Source of the DNA: Streptomyces griseus subsp. griseus
GTDB lineage: Bacteria > Actinomycetota > Actinomycetes > Streptomycetales > Streptomycetaceae
Length of the DNA: 64,000 nt
Assembly (NCBI RefSeq): GCF_000720255.1
Contig: NZ_JOJE01000003.1
Span: 372,001 to 436,000 of the forward strand
Direction of reading: 5' to 3'
Shown here: piece by piece, positions 11,238 through 24,191 of the stretch
Layout: each line of letters starts with the position of its first letter
Position numbering within the stretch: the first letter of the stretch is position 1
The notes under the pieces: generated by a model
Seen by the model: the letters and a program-made list of their open reading frames with translations, nothing else
What the model was told of the DNA's origin: nothing
The model's database searches: none
Program-made: the position numbers and the translations under genes

Positions 11238-12524
11238 ATGAGCAAGATCCTGATCCGTGGTGCGAAGGTGCTCGGCGGCGAGCCGCAGGACGTGCTGATC
11301 GACGGCGAGGTCATCGAGGCGGTCGGCACCGGCCTCGACGCCGAGGGCGCGGAGGTCGTGGAGGCGGCGGGCAAGGTGCTGCTGCCGGGCCTGGTCGACC
11401 TGCACACCCATCTGCGCGAGCCCGGCCGTGAGGACTCCGAGACCGTCCTGACCGGCACCCGCGCGGCTGCCTCCGGCGGCTACACCGCCGTGTTCGCCAT
11501 GGCCAACACCTTCCCGGTCGCCGACACCGCCGGCGTCGTCGAGCAGGTCTACCGGCTCGGCCAGGAACACGGCTACTGCGATGTGCAGCCCATCGGCGCC
11601 GTCACCGTCGGCCTGGAGGGCAGGAAGCTCGCCGAACTGGGCGCCATGCACGAGTCGGCCGCCGGCGTCACCGTCTTCTCCGACGACGGCAAGTGCGTCG
11701 ACGACGCCGTGATGATGCGGCGGGCCCTGGAGTACGTGAAGGCGTTCGGCGGGGTCGTCGCCCAGCACGCGCAGGAGCCGCGGCTGACCGAGGGCGCCCA
11801 GATGAACGAGGGCATCGTCTCCGCCGAGCTGGGGCTCGGCGGCTGGCCCGCGGTGGCCGAGGAGTCGATCATCGCCCGGGACGTCCTGCTCGCCGAGCAC
11901 GTCGGCTCCCGCGTCCACATCTGCCACCTGTCGACCGCCGGCTCCGTCGAGATCGTCCGCTGGGCCAAGTCCCGCGGTATCGACGTCACCGCCGAGGTCA
12001 CCCCGCACCACCTGCTGCTGACCGACGAGTCGGTCCGGACGTACAACCCCGTCTACAAGGTCAACCCGCCGCTGCGCACCGAGCGTGACGTGCACGCCCT
12101 GCGCGAGGCGCTCGCCGACGGCACGATCGACATCGTCGCCACCGACCACGCCCCGCACCCGCACGAGGACAAGGACTGCGAGTGGGCCGCGGCCGCCATG
12201 GGCATGGTCGGCCTGGAGACCGCGCTCTCCGTGGTCCAGGAGACGATGGTCGAGACGGGCCTGCTGGACTGGGCCCAGGTCGCCGACCGCATGTCCTTCA
12301 AGCCCGCCCGGATCGGGCAGGTCGGGGGCCACGGGCGTCCCGTCTCGGCAGGTGAGCCCGCCAACCTCACGCTCGTCGACACGGCATACCGTGGGCAGGT
12401 GGACCCCGCGGGCTTCGCCTCACGCAGCCGCAACACCCCCTACGAGGGGCGTGAGCTGCCGGGCCGTGTCACCCACACGTGGCTCCGGGGCAAGGCCACG
12501 CTCGTGGACGGGAAGCTGACGTGA
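11238..12524 (+). CDS. pyrC: Dihydroorotase
   Basis: Zinc amidohydrolase that cyclises N-carbamoyl-aspartate to dihydroorotate. The 428-residue protein has the metal motif DLHTHLREPG near residue 55, a mid-chain VFSDDGKCV segment, HICHLSTAGS, VTPHHLLLT and the late metal-ligand motif TDHAPH. Length and motifs fit the longer class I dihydroorotases of Gram-positive bacteria. Its stop overlaps the next gene (GTGA at 12521-12524). High confidence. Confidence 0.96.
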   Translation: MSKILIRGAKVLGGEPQDVLIDGEVIEAVGTGLDAEGAEVVEAAGKVLLPGLVDLHTHLREPGREDSETVLTGTRAAASGGYTAVFAMANTFPVADTAGVVEQVYRLGQEHGYCDVQPIGAVTVGLEGRKLAELGAMHESAAGVTVFSDDGKCVDDAVMMRRALEYVKAFGGVVAQHAQEPRLTEGAQMNEGIVSAELGLGGWPAVAEESIIARDVLLAEHVGSRVHICHLSTAGSVEIVRWAKSRGIDVTAEVTPHHLLLTDESVRTYNPVYKVNPPLRTERDVHALREALADGTIDIVATDHAPHPHEDKDCEWAAAAMGMVGLETALSVVQETMVETGLLDWAQVADRMSFKPARIGQVGGHGRPVSAGEPANLTLVDTAYRGQVDPAGFASRSRNTPYEGRELPGRVTHTWLRGKATLVDGKLT

Positions 12525-13090
12525 CATCTGCTGCACTACTGCTCGCGGCCGAACAGAAATCGGCCGAAGTGACCGACTGGGCCGCGCGGGTCGGCTGGGT
12601 CGTCGGCCTCGGCCTCTTCGTCGCGCTGGTCTACTGGCTGATGCGCGAGGGCTGGAAGTGGCGCGGCACGCTCCAGGGCGACCTGCCCGAGCTGCCGACG
12701 GCGCCGGACGAGCCGGGGGCGGCGAAGCTCACGATGAGCGGCCGCTACCACGGCTCGACCACCGCCGGTCAGTGGCTGGACCGCATCGTGGCCCACGGCC
12801 TCGGCACCCGCAGCCGCGCCGAGCTCACCCTGACGGACGCGGGCCTGGACGTCGTACGCCCCGGCGCGACCGACTTCTTCATCCCGGTCGGCGCGCTGCG
12901 CGAGGCCCTGCTCGGCAAGGGCATCGCCGGCAAGGTCCTCACCGAGGGCGGTCTGCTCGTGGTGACCTGGGCGCACGGCGACCGGCTGATCGACTCCGGC
13001 TTCCGCTCCGACCACGCGGCCGAGCACAACGAGTGGGTTGCCGCCATCAACTCCATGATCAATGACAACACGACGGAAGGCGCACGATGA
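12521..13090 (+). CDS. Conserved membrane protein with PH-like domain inside the pyr operon
   Basis: The 189-residue protein starts at GTG 12521, overlapping pyrC by four bases. It has one transmembrane helix at about residues 24-41 ([18 protein letters not shown]), a linker, then a domain of alternating strands ([57 protein letters not shown]) resembling bacterial PH domains. Mycobacterium tuberculosis has a membrane protein (Rv1382, from memory) at the same place between pyrC and carA, so the position is conserved over a long distance. A role in organising or regulating pyrimidine enzymes at the membrane is possible but unproved. The stop overlaps carA. Confidence 0.8.
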   Translation: MTSAALLLAAEQKSAEVTDWAARVGWVVGLGLFVALVYWLMREGWKWRGTLQGDLPELPTAPDEPGAAKLTMSGRYHGSTTAGQWLDRIVAHGLGTRSRAELTLTDAGLDVVRPGATDFFIPVGALREALLGKGIAGKVLTEGGLLVVTWAHGDRLIDSGFRSDHAAEHNEWVAAINSMINDNTTEGAR

Positions 13091-14236
13091 CGACCTCCAC
13101 CAGGGGAACCTCGAAGGTTCCCGCCGTACTCGTCCTGGAGGACGGCCGGGTCTTCCGCGGCCGTGCCTACGGGGCCGTGGGGGAGACCTTCGGCGAAGCG
13201 GTGTTCTCCACCGGCATGACCGGCTACCAGGAGACCCTCACCGACCCGTCGTACGACCGGCAGATCGTCGTCGCGACCGCCCCCCAGATCGGCAACACCG
13301 GCTGGAACGACGAGGACGACGAGTCCCGCCGCATCTGGGTCTCCGGCTACGTCGTCCGCGACCCCGCGCGCGTGCCCTCCAACTGGCGCGCCAAGCGTTC
13401 CCTCGACGACGAGCTGGTCGCCCAGAACGTGGTCGGCATCTCCGGCATCGACACCCGTGCGCTCACCCGCCACCTGCGCGAGCGCGGCTCGATGCGGGCC
13501 GGCATCTTCTCCGGCGAGGCGATCGCCCCGGAGAGCGAGCTCCTCGCGCGCGTGCAGGCCCAGCCGCACATGAAGGGCGCGAGCCTCTACGAGGAGGTCG
13601 CCACCCAGGAGGCGTACGTCGTCCCCGCGGTCGGCGAGAAACGGTTCACCGTCGCCGCCATCGACCTGGGCATCAAGGGCATGACCCCGCACCGCATGGC
13701 CGAGCGCGGCATCGAGGTGCACGTGCTGCCCGCGACGGCCACCGCGGACGAGGTGTACGCCGTCAACCCCGACGGCGTGTTCTTCTCCAACGGCCCCGGC
13801 GACCCGGCCACCGCGGACGGCCCGGTCGCGCTGATGACCGAGGTGCTGGAGCGCAGGACGCCCCTGTTCGGCATCTGCTTCGGCAACCAGATCCTCGGCC
13901 GCGCCCTCGGCTTCGGCACCTACAAGCTGAAGTACGGCCACCGCGGCATCAACCAGCCGGTGCAGGACCGTACGACCGGCAAGGTCGAGGTCACCGCGCA
14001 CAACCACGGATTCGCCGTGGACGCGCCGCTCGACAAGGTCAGCGAGACGCGGTTCGGGCGCGTCGAGGTCTCGCACGTCTGCCTGAACGACGACGTCGTG
14101 GAGGGGCTCCAGCTGCTCGACCAGCCGGCCTTCTCCGTCCAGTACCACCCCGAAGCGGCCGCCGGTCCGCACGACGCCGCCTACCTGTTCGACCGCTTCA
14201 CGTCTTTGATGAACACCGTCCTGATGGAGGGCCAGC

Positions 14237-14244
<8 letters not shown>
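13087..14244 (+). CDS. carA: Carbamoyl phosphate synthase small subunit (glutaminase)
   Basis: Hydrolyses glutamine and passes ammonia to CarB. The 385-residue protein has the N-terminal CPSase domain ([12 protein letters not shown]) and a C-terminal class I glutamine amidotransferase domain with the nucleophile Cys in [12 protein letters not shown], the GHRGINQP segment, and the His-Glu pair in VQYHPEA. The start overlaps the preceding membrane-protein gene by four bases and the end overlaps carB by eight, so the genes are translationally coupled. Serves both pyrimidine and arginine synthesis. High confidence. Confidence 0.97.
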
Positions 14245-17545
<3,301 letters not shown>

Positions 17546-17552
17546 CAGCCCT

Positions 17553-17583
17553 GAGGGGGACACCGTCAGACGGTGTCCCCCTC
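17553..17583 (+). terminator. Hairpin between carB and pyrD
   Basis: A 13-bp perfect stem (17553-17565 / 17571-17583) with a 5-nt loop (TCAGA) lies 8 bp after carB and 15 bp before the pyrD start. It could partly terminate transcription or stabilise the upstream mRNA. Because pyrD and pyrF follow on the same strand, some read-through or a separate promoter is implied. Confidence 0.7.
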
Positions 17584-17597
17584 TTCGTGAGGACACC

Positions 17598-18713
17598 ATG
17601 TACACACTCTTCTTCCGTCTCGTCTTCCGGCGCATGGACCCCGAGCAGGCCCACCACCTGGCCTTCCGCTGGATCCGCCTGGCCGTCCGCGTTCCCGTGC
17701 TGCGCACCTTCGTCGCGGCGGTGCTCGCACCCCGCTACAAGGAGCTGCGCACCGAGGCGTTCGGGCTGCGCATGCACGGCCCCTTCGGGCTCGCCGCCGG
17801 CTTCGACAAGAACGCGGTCGCCATCGACGGGATGTCGATGCTCGGCTTCGACCACGTCGAGATCGGCACGGTCACCGGGGAGCCCCAGCCGGGCAACCCG
17901 AAGAAGCGGCTGTTCCGGCTCGTGAAGGACCGGGCGCTGATCAACCGCATGGGCTTCAACAACGAGGGTTCGCTGGCCGTCGCGGCCCGTCTGGCCTCCC
18001 GTACGCCCGTCTTCAGGACCGTCGTGGGGGTCAACATCGGCAAGACCAAGGTCGTGCCCGAGGAGGAGGCCGTCGGCGACTACGTGAAGTCGGCCGAGCG
18101 GCTCGCGCCGTACGCGGACTACCTGGTCGTGAACGTGTCGTCGCCCAATACGCCGGGTCTGCGCAACCTCCAGGCCACGGAGGCGCTGCGGCCGCTGCTG
18201 AGCGCCGTCCGGGAGGCCGCGGACCGTACGGTGCCGTCCCGTCGCGTGCCGCTGCTGGTGAAGATCGCCCCGGACCTCGCCGACGAGGACGTCGACGCGG
18301 TGGCCGACCTGGCGGTGGAGCTCGGCCTGGACGGGATCATCGCCACCAACACCACCATCGCGCGCGAGGGGCTCGGTCTGGAATCCGAACCCTCGCTGGT
18401 GAAGGAGGCCGGCGGCCTCTCCGGTGCACCGCTCAAGGCGCGCTCCCTGGAGGTGCTGCGCCGCCTCTACGCGCGCGTGGGCGACCGGATCACCCTGGTG
18501 GGCGTCGGCGGCATCGAGAACGCCGAGGACGCCTGGCAGCGCATCCTGGCGGGCGCCACCCTGGTCCAGGGCTACAGCGCCTTCGTCTACGAGGGGCCTC
18601 TCTGGGGCCGGGCCATCCACAAGGGGCTCGCCGCGCGCCTGCGCACGAGCCCGTACGCCACCCTCGCCGACGCGGTCGGCGCGGACGTCAGGAAGGCGGG
18701 GAAGGCCGCATGA
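17598..18713 (+). CDS. pyrD: Dihydroorotate dehydrogenase (quinone), class 2
   Basis: FMN enzyme that oxidises dihydroorotate to orotate with quinone as acceptor. The 371-residue length and the N-terminal amphipathic extension ([22 protein letters not shown]) mark the membrane-associated class 2 type. The [14 protein letters not shown] segment contains the catalytic Ser of this class; [16 protein letters not shown] and the FMN-phosphate site LVGVGGI are present. It overlaps pyrF by four bases. pyrE, needed for the next step, is not in the window. High confidence. Confidence 0.96.
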   Translation: MYTLFFRLVFRRMDPEQAHHLAFRWIRLAVRVPVLRTFVAAVLAPRYKELRTEAFGLRMHGPFGLAAGFDKNAVAIDGMSMLGFDHVEIGTVTGEPQPGNPKKRLFRLVKDRALINRMGFNNEGSLAVAARLASRTPVFRTVVGVNIGKTKVVPEEEAVGDYVKSAERLAPYADYLVVNVSSPNTPGLRNLQATEALRPLLSAVREAADRTVPSRRVPLLVKIAPDLADEDVDAVADLAVELGLDGIIATNTTIAREGLGLESEPSLVKEAGGLSGAPLKARSLEVLRRLYARVGDRITLVGVGGIENAEDAWQRILAGATLVQGYSAFVYEGPLWGRAIHKGLAARLRTSPYATLADAVGADVRKAGKAA

Positions 18714-19555
18714 GCGCTCTCGAACCCTTCGGCGCCCGGCTGCGCCGCGCGATGGACGAGCGCGGCCCGCTCTGCGTCGGCATCGACCCGCACGCCTCCC
18801 TGCTCGCGGAGTGGGGCCTGAACGACGACGTGGCGGGCCTGGAGCGGTTCAGCCGGACCGTGGTCGAGGCCATGGCCGACCGGGTCGCCGTGCTGAAGCC
18901 GCAGAGCGCGTTCTTCGAGCGCTTCGGATCACGAGGCGTCGCCGTGCTGGAGAAGTCGGTCCAGGAGGCCCGGGCGGCCGGCGCGCTGGTGCTGATGGAC
19001 GCCAAGCGCGGCGACATCGGCTCGACCATGGCCGCGTACGCCGAGTCGTTCCTGCACAAGGACGCCCCGCTGTTCTCGGACGCCCTCACCGTCTCGCCGT
19101 ACCTCGGCTACGGCTCGCTGAGCCCGGCCGTCGCGCTGGCGCGGCAGAGCGGTACGGGCCTGTTCGTGCTGGCGCTGACCTCGAACCCGGAGGGCGGCGA
19201 GGTCCAGCACGCGGTGCGGGCGGACGGCCGGAACATCGGCGCGACCATGCTGGGACACCTGGCGGCCGAGAACGCGGGGGAGGCGCCCCTGGGGTCCTTC
19301 GGCGCGGTCGTCGGCGCCACGCTCGGCGACCTGTCGTCGTACGACCTCGACATCAACGGCCCACTCCTCGCGCCCGGCATCGGTGCGCAGGGGGCCACCC
19401 CGGCGGATCTGCCAGCGGTCTTCGGCGGGGCCGTGCGCAATGTGGTGCCGAACGTCAGCCGGGGAGTGTTGCGCCAGGGTCCCGACGTGGTCGCTCTGCG
19501 TGACGCCGCGGACCGTTTCGCTGAGGAGATCCGGGCCGCGGTGACGGCCGGCTGA
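18710..19555 (+). CDS. pyrF: Orotidine 5'-phosphate decarboxylase
   Basis: Produces UMP from OMP. The 281-residue protein belongs to the longer type-2 group, with the signature LMDAKRGDIGSTMAAYA that includes the catalytic Lys-Asp pair, CVGIDPH near the start, and PGIGAQGATP near the phosphate site. It is the last gene of the pyr operon; a 289-bp non-coding gap follows. High confidence. Confidence 0.95.
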   Translation: MSALEPFGARLRRAMDERGPLCVGIDPHASLLAEWGLNDDVAGLERFSRTVVEAMADRVAVLKPQSAFFERFGSRGVAVLEKSVQEARAAGALVLMDAKRGDIGSTMAAYAESFLHKDAPLFSDALTVSPYLGYGSLSPAVALARQSGTGLFVLALTSNPEGGEVQHAVRADGRNIGATMLGHLAAENAGEAPLGSFGAVVGATLGDLSSYDLDINGPLLAPGIGAQGATPADLPAVFGGAVRNVVPNVSRGVLRQGPDVVALRDAADRFAEEIRAAVTAG

Positions 19556-19844
19556 GGGGTTGCGGCCACCTGTTCGAGGCCTCGGGCGGGTGGTGTCGCA
19601 GGTCCCCGTGGTCGGCTTGAGGCTGGATACATCCTCAAATCCAGGGCAGTATGTCTGAAATATCCTGTCCTGACAGAGGCTGACCAGGACTTTTCCGCTG
19701 TTCTCGCTGACTCCGGCGGACTTGCCCGCTAGTCTCCGACGAGAGTCAACGGGCAAGCGTGTTGCTCGTGGCTCACCAGGTGTGGGGCGACTAGGTTCCT
19801 CACCGGTCCGTATCCGACAGTTCGACATCCGAGGTGACGTAGGC
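19556..19844. other. Non-coding gap between pyrF and mihF
   Basis: 289 bp, less GC-rich than the neighbouring genes around 19620-19680 (for example TGTCTGAAATATCCTGTCC), which suggests the mihF promoter region. A short CTGTC/GACAG palindrome (19667-19678) is the only symmetric element noted. No gene or hairpin terminator of note. Confidence 0.5.
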
Positions 19845-20168
19845 GTGGCTCTTCCGCCCCTTACCCCCGAACAGCGCGCAGCCGCGCTCGAAAAGGCCGC
19901 CGCGGCTCGCCGGGAGCGGGCCGAGGTCAAGAATCGACTGAAGCACTCCGGCGCCTCCCTTCACGAGGTCATCAAGCAGGGCCAGGAGAACGACGTCATC
20001 GGCAAGATGAAGGTCTCCGCCCTCCTGGAGTCCCTGCCGGGCGTGGGCAAGGTCCGCGCCAAGCAGATCATGGAGCGACTCGGTATCTCCGAGAGCCGCC
20101 GCGTGCGCGGTCTCGGGTCCAACCAGATCGCCTCCCTGGAGCGTGAGTTCGGCAGTACCGGCTCCTGA
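19845..20168 (+). CDS. mihF: Integration host factor of actinobacteria (sIHF / MihF)
   Basis: A nucleoid-associated DNA-binding protein, unrelated to proteobacterial IHF, that affects DNA topology, sporulation and antibiotic production in S. coelicolor. The 107-residue protein (GTG start at 19845; family length) has an N-terminal long helix (PPLTPEQRAAALEKAAAARRERA) and a helix-two-turns-helix DNA-binding region with LLESLPGVGKVRAKQIMERLGI. The longer upstream in-frame extension is rejected since it lacks the family sequence. It sits upstream of gmk, the usual order. High confidence. Confidence 0.94.
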   Translation: MALPPLTPEQRAAALEKAAAARRERAEVKNRLKHSGASLHEVIKQGQENDVIGKMKVSALLESLPGVGKVRAKQIMERLGISESRRVRGLGSNQIASLEREFGSTGS

Positions 20169-20228
20169 TCCCGGGCACCACCCGGAAGGGAGTCCCGGGC
20201 ACTCCGGGATTGCTGGAATAATCGCTGC

Positions 20229-20822
20229 ATGGCTGCAACATTCCGGGGGGCGACCCCCGAGCCCCCGGACGTACGTCCGCGGCTGACCGTGCTCTCCGGC
20301 CCCTCAGGGGTCGGCAAGAGCACGGTCGTCGCCCATATGCGCAAGGAACACCCCGAGGTCTGGCTCTCGGTGTCGGCGACGACCCGCAAGCCCCGCCCCG
20401 GCGAGCAGCACGGAGTCCACTACTTCTTCGTCACCGACGACGAGATGGACAAGCTGATCGCCAACGGCGAACTGCTCGAGTGGGCCGAGTTCGCCGGCAA
20501 CCGCTACGGCACACCGCGTGGTGGCGTGCTGGAGCGGCTGGAGGCGGGGGAGCCCGTCCTCCTGGAGATCGACCTCCAGGGCGCCCGGCAGGTCCGCGAG
20601 ACCATGCCGGAGGCCCAGCTCGTGTTCCTGGCTCCTCCCTCCTGGGAGGAGCTGGTGCGCAGGCTCACCGGACGGGGCACCGAGCCGCCCGAGGTGATCG
20701 AGCGCCGTCTCGAAGCCGCCAAGATCGAGCTGGCGGCCGAGCCGGAGTTCGACGTGACCCTGGTCAACACCTCCGTCGAGGATGTGGCGCGCGAGCTGCT
20801 AGCCTTGATGGATGTCGTGTGA
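20229..20822 (+). CDS. gmk: Guanylate kinase
   Basis: Phosphorylates GMP to GDP. The 197-residue protein has the P-loop GPSGVGKST near residue 30, the GMP-binding [13 protein letters not shown] and VHYFFV segments, the lid [13 protein letters not shown], and [13 protein letters not shown] [12 protein letters not shown]. Short N-terminal extension of about 20 residues. It lies between mihF and rpoZ, a conserved actinobacterial order. High confidence. Confidence 0.96.
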   Translation: MAATFRGATPEPPDVRPRLTVLSGPSGVGKSTVVAHMRKEHPEVWLSVSATTRKPRPGEQHGVHYFFVTDDEMDKLIANGELLEWAEFAGNRYGTPRGGVLERLEAGEPVLLEIDLQGARQVRETMPEAQLVFLAPPSWEELVRRLTGRGTEPPEVIERRLEAAKIELAAEPEFDVTLVNTSVEDVARELLALMDVV

Positions 20823-20873
20823 TCGTGAAGGTCACACTTCCCTGATTCTTTCCCATCCATCGGAAGGTAGAGC

Positions 20874-21146
20874 GTGTCCTCTTCCATCTCCGCGCCCGAG
20901 GGCATCATCAACCCGCCGATCGACGAGCTCCTCGAGGCCACCGACTCGAAGTACAGCCTCGTGATCTACGCGGCCAAGCGTGCCCGTCAGATCAACGCGT
21001 ACTACTCGCAGCTCGGCGAGGGTCTCCTCGAGTACGTCGGTCCGCTCGTCGACACCCACGTACACGAGAAGCCGCTCTCGATCGCCCTGCGCGAGATCAA
21101 CGCGGGGCTGCTGACCTCCGAGGCCGTCGAGGGCCCGGCGCAGTAG
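20874..21146 (+). CDS. rpoZ: RNA polymerase omega subunit
   Basis: Small subunit that helps assemble beta-prime. The 90-residue protein starts at GTG 20874 and shows the family core: [31 protein letters not shown], followed by [15 protein letters not shown] lies just upstream as ribosome-binding site. Placed after gmk as in most bacteria. A perfect 15-bp hairpin follows. High confidence. Confidence 0.96.
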   Translation: MSSSISAPEGIINPPIDELLEATDSKYSLVIYAAKRARQINAYYSQLGEGLLEYVGPLVDTHVHEKPLSIALREINAGLLTSEAVEGPAQ

Positions 21147-21164
21147 TTTTTTCAGCTTGGTTTT

Positions 21165-21199
21165 CCACAGGCCCGGCAGTCGTGCTGCCGGGCCTGTGG
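21165..21199 (+). terminator. Intrinsic terminator after rpoZ
   Basis: Perfect 15-bp inverted repeat: arms 21165-21179 and 21185-21199, 5-nt loop (TCGTG). It separates rpoZ from coaBC; a T-rich stretch (TAGTTTTTT) precedes it. Confidence 0.85.
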
Positions 21200-21240
21200 T
21201 GTGTCATGGACGTCATACGTTTCCGAGCCGGGGAGAGACG

Positions 21241-22443
21241 GTGGACAAGCCGAAGGTCGTCCTGGGGGTCAGCGGTGGCATCGCCGCGTACAAGGCCTGT
21301 GAGCTGCTGCGCAGGCTGACGGAGTCCGGTCACGACGTCCGGGTCGTGCCCACGGCCTCCGCCCTGCACTTCGTGGGCGCCGCCACCTGGTCCGCGCTCT
21401 CCGGCAACCCGGTCTCCACCGAGGTGTGGGACGACGTCCACGAGGTCCCGCACGTCCGCATCGGCCAGCACGCCGACCTCGTCGTCGTCGCCCCGGCCAC
21501 CGCCGACACGCTCGCCAAGGCCGCCCACGGTCTGGCCGACGACCTCCTCACCAACACGCTGCTCACGGCGCGCTGCCCGGTCGTCTTCGCCCCGGCCATG
21601 CACACGGAGATGTGGGAGCACCCGGCCACCCAGGAGAACGTGGCGACGCTGCGCCGCCGTGGCGCCGTCGTCATCGAGCCGGCCGTCGGCCGCCTCACCG
21701 GCGTCGACACCGGCAAGGGCAGGCTCCCCGATCCCGGCGAGATCTTCGAGGTCTGCCGCCGGGTACTCGCGCGCGGAGTGAGCGGACCGGACCTCGTCGG
21801 GCGGCACGTCGTCGTCAGTGCCGGAGGCACCCGCGAGCCCCTCGACCCCGTCCGCTTCCTCGGCAACCGCTCCTCCGGCAAGCAGGGCTACGCCCTCGCC
21901 CGTACGGCCGCCGCGCGGGGCGCCCGGGTCACGCTGATCGCCGCGAACGCGAGCCTGCCGGACCCGGCCGGCGTGGACGTCGTCCCGGTCGGCACGGCCG
22001 TGCAGCTGCGCGAGGCGGTGCTGAAGGCGGCCGCCGACGCCGACGCCGTCGTCATGGCCGCGGCGGTCGCCGACTTCCGCCCGGAGACGTACGCGGCCGG
22101 GAAGATCAAGAAAAAGGACGGCCAGGACCCGGAACCCGTCGTCCTCGTGCGTAATCCAGACATCCTCGCGGAGATCTCATCCGAACGGGCCCGCCCTGGA
22201 CAGGTGATCGTCGGCTTCGCCGCCGAGACCGACGACGTCCTGGCCAACGGTCGGTCGAAGCTCGACCGCAAGGGCTGTGACCTGCTGGTGGTGAACGAAG
22301 TGGGCGAGCGCAAGACCTTCGGTTCCGAGGAGAACGAGGCGGTCGTCCTGGGCGCCGACGGCAGCGAGACCCCCGTGCCGCACGGCCCGAAGGAGGACCT
22401 GGCGGACACCGTGTGGGACCTTGTGGTGGGACGCCTGAGCTGA
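21241..22443 (+). CDS. coaBC: Bifunctional phosphopantothenoylcysteine decarboxylase / synthetase
   Basis: Two consecutive steps of coenzyme A synthesis. The 400-residue protein (GTG start at 21241) has an N-terminal flavoprotein CoaC domain: [16 protein letters not shown], the [20 protein letters not shown] active-site His region and APAMHTEMW (the usual PAMN motif with H for N). The CoaB half starts near residue 185 with [23 protein letters not shown] and includes the KIKKKDG lysines that handle CTP/4'-phosphopantothenate. An in-frame extension upstream is ruled out because it would include the rpoZ terminator. High confidence. Confidence 0.95.
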   Translation: MDKPKVVLGVSGGIAAYKACELLRRLTESGHDVRVVPTASALHFVGAATWSALSGNPVSTEVWDDVHEVPHVRIGQHADLVVVAPATADTLAKAAHGLADDLLTNTLLTARCPVVFAPAMHTEMWEHPATQENVATLRRRGAVVIEPAVGRLTGVDTGKGRLPDPGEIFEVCRRVLARGVSGPDLVGRHVVVSAGGTREPLDPVRFLGNRSSGKQGYALARTAAARGARVTLIAANASLPDPAGVDVVPVGTAVQLREAVLKAAADADAVVMAAAVADFRPETYAAGKIKKKDGQDPEPVVLVRNPDILAEISSERARPGQVIVGFAAETDDVLANGRSKLDRKGCDLLVVNEVGERKTFGSEENEAVVLGADGSETPVPHGPKEDLADTVWDLVVGRLS

Positions 22444-22679
22444 GCGTTCCTCAGTTCCACGGCCCTTGCGAACCTTGCATACTGGCGTGGCGCCCCTGGC
22501 CAAGGACGCTTGCCATTGTGCAGAATGCCTGTGCCGCAGGTCACAGCACTTCCGAGAGGCGAGACAGGGAGGACCGTGGCCGAGCTCGACCGATAAACTG
22601 TTCTTGGACGACGGCGGGCGCAGCTCCCGCCCCGTCCACCAATGATCAGCCAGCAGCCGCTGCAACCCCAGGGAGCGTT

Positions 22680-23888
22680 GTGTCCCGTCGCCTGTTCACT
22701 TCGGAGTCCGTGACCGAGGGTCACCCCGACAAGATCGCTGACCAGATCAGCGACACCATTCTCGACGCGCTTCTGCGCGAGGACCCGACCTCCCGGGTCG
22801 CCGTCGAGACCCTGATCACGACCGGTCTGGTGCACGTGGCCGGAGAGGTCACCACCAAGGCCTACGCCCCGATCCCCCAGCTCGTGCGGGACAAGATCCT
22901 CGAGATCGGCTACGACTCCTCCAAGAAGGGCTTCGACGGCGCCTCCTGCGGCGTGTCGGTCTCCATCGGCTCGCAGTCCCCGGACATCGCGCAGGGTGTC
23001 GACACGGCGTACGAGTCCCGCGTCGAGGGCGACGAGGACGAGCTGGACCGCCAGGGCGCCGGTGACCAGGGCCTGATGTTCGGCTACGCCGCCGACGAGA
23101 CGCCCACGCTGATGCCGCTGCCGATCTTCCTCGCGCACCGACTCTCGAAGCGCCTGTCGGACGTCCGCAAGAACGGCACGATCCCCTACCTGCGCCCCGA
23201 CGGCAAGACGCAGGTCACCATCGAGTACGACGGCGACAAGGCGGTCCGTCTCGACACCGTCGTCGTCTCCTCCCAGCACGCCTCCGACATCGACCTGGAC
23301 TCCCTCCTGTCGCCCGACATCCGCGAGTTCGTCGTGGAGCCGGAGCTGAAGGCGCTCCTGGACGAGGGCATCAAGCTGGACACCGAGAACTACCGCCTGC
23401 TGGTCAACCCGACCGGCCGTTTCGAGATCGGCGGCCCGATGGGCGACGCCGGCCTCACCGGCCGCAAGATCATCATCGACACCTACGGCGGCATGGCCCG
23501 CCACGGCGGCGGCGCCTTCTCCGGCAAGGACCCGTCCAAGGTGGACCGCTCCGCGGCGTACGCGATGCGCTGGGTCGCGAAGAACGTCGTCGCCGCGGGC
23601 CTGGCGTCCCGCTGCGAGGTCCAGGTCGCCTACGCGATCGGCAAGGCCGAGCCGGTCGGCCTCTTCGTCGAGACCTTCGGCACCGCCAAGATCGACGTGG
23701 AGAAGATCGAGAAGGCGATCGACGACGTCTTCGACCTCCGCCCGGCCGCCATCATCCGCGACCTCGACCTCCTCCGCCCGATCTACGCCCAGACCGCCGC
23801 GTACGGCCACTTCGGCCGCGAGATCCCCGAGTTCACCTGGGAGCGCACGGACCGCGTGGACGCGCTGCGTGAGGCCGCGGGCCTGTAG
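22680..23888 (+). CDS. metK: S-adenosylmethionine synthetase
   Basis: Makes SAM from methionine and ATP. The 402-residue protein (GTG start at 22680) begins with [20 protein letters not shown], contains [12 protein letters not shown] and the P-loop-like [16 protein letters not shown], all diagnostic. Length is that of streptomycete MetK. The longer in-frame upstream extension is non-coding leader: it is not conserved-looking and the hallmark N-terminus follows the chosen GTG at once. The 236-bp leader holds no riboswitch that I recognise. A terminator hairpin follows. High confidence. Confidence 0.96.
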   Translation: MSRRLFTSESVTEGHPDKIADQISDTILDALLREDPTSRVAVETLITTGLVHVAGEVTTKAYAPIPQLVRDKILEIGYDSSKKGFDGASCGVSVSIGSQSPDIAQGVDTAYESRVEGDEDELDRQGAGDQGLMFGYAADETPTLMPLPIFLAHRLSKRLSDVRKNGTIPYLRPDGKTQVTIEYDGDKAVRLDTVVVSSQHASDIDLDSLLSPDIREFVVEPELKALLDEGIKLDTENYRLLVNPTGRFEIGGPMGDAGLTGRKIIIDTYGGMARHGGGAFSGKDPSKVDRSAAYAMRWVAKNVVAAGLASRCEVQVAYAIGKAEPVGLFVETFGTAKIDVEKIEKAIDDVFDLRPAAIIRDLDLLRPIYAQTAAYGHFGREIPEFTWERTDRVDALREAAGL

Positions 23889-23909
23889 TCACCCGCACCG
23901 AGCGACATG

Positions 23910-23945
23910 CCGGGGCCCGGTCTCCTGGAGGAGGCCGGGCCCCGG
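23910..23945 (+). terminator. Intrinsic terminator after metK
   Basis: 16-bp stem with one G-U pair: arms 23910-23925 and 23930-23945, 4-nt loop (TGGA), 21 bp after the metK stop. The rest of the 303-bp gap to the next gene shows nothing that I can name besides a TAAGAAT box just before the priA-like start. Confidence 0.8.
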
Positions 23946-24191
23946 TGCGTTTGCGTGCGCACGGCGTGCAGCGGAAGTCGCTCAGCGCAATTCGCTGGTG
24001 GCGCGGACCGGGGGCTCGTACGCCGGCGCTCTCCCGGTGCGAAGGTCGCGGTTACTTCGGTGGAGCGCGTCTTCGGGCGTGCGGTGAAACTCAGCAGGTC
24101 TGTGCCGCCGCCGACTTGATCTCGGGAGGGACGACGCCGGGGCGCCTCGGGGCGCCCCTGGTTGTCAGTGCGGTTTGGTAAGAATGCAGGT

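Noticed and set aside
22444..22679. SAM riboswitch before metK
   Set aside because: I looked for SAM-I/IV signatures; only a weak GCTGCAACCCC similarity appears and the conserved core pairings are absent.
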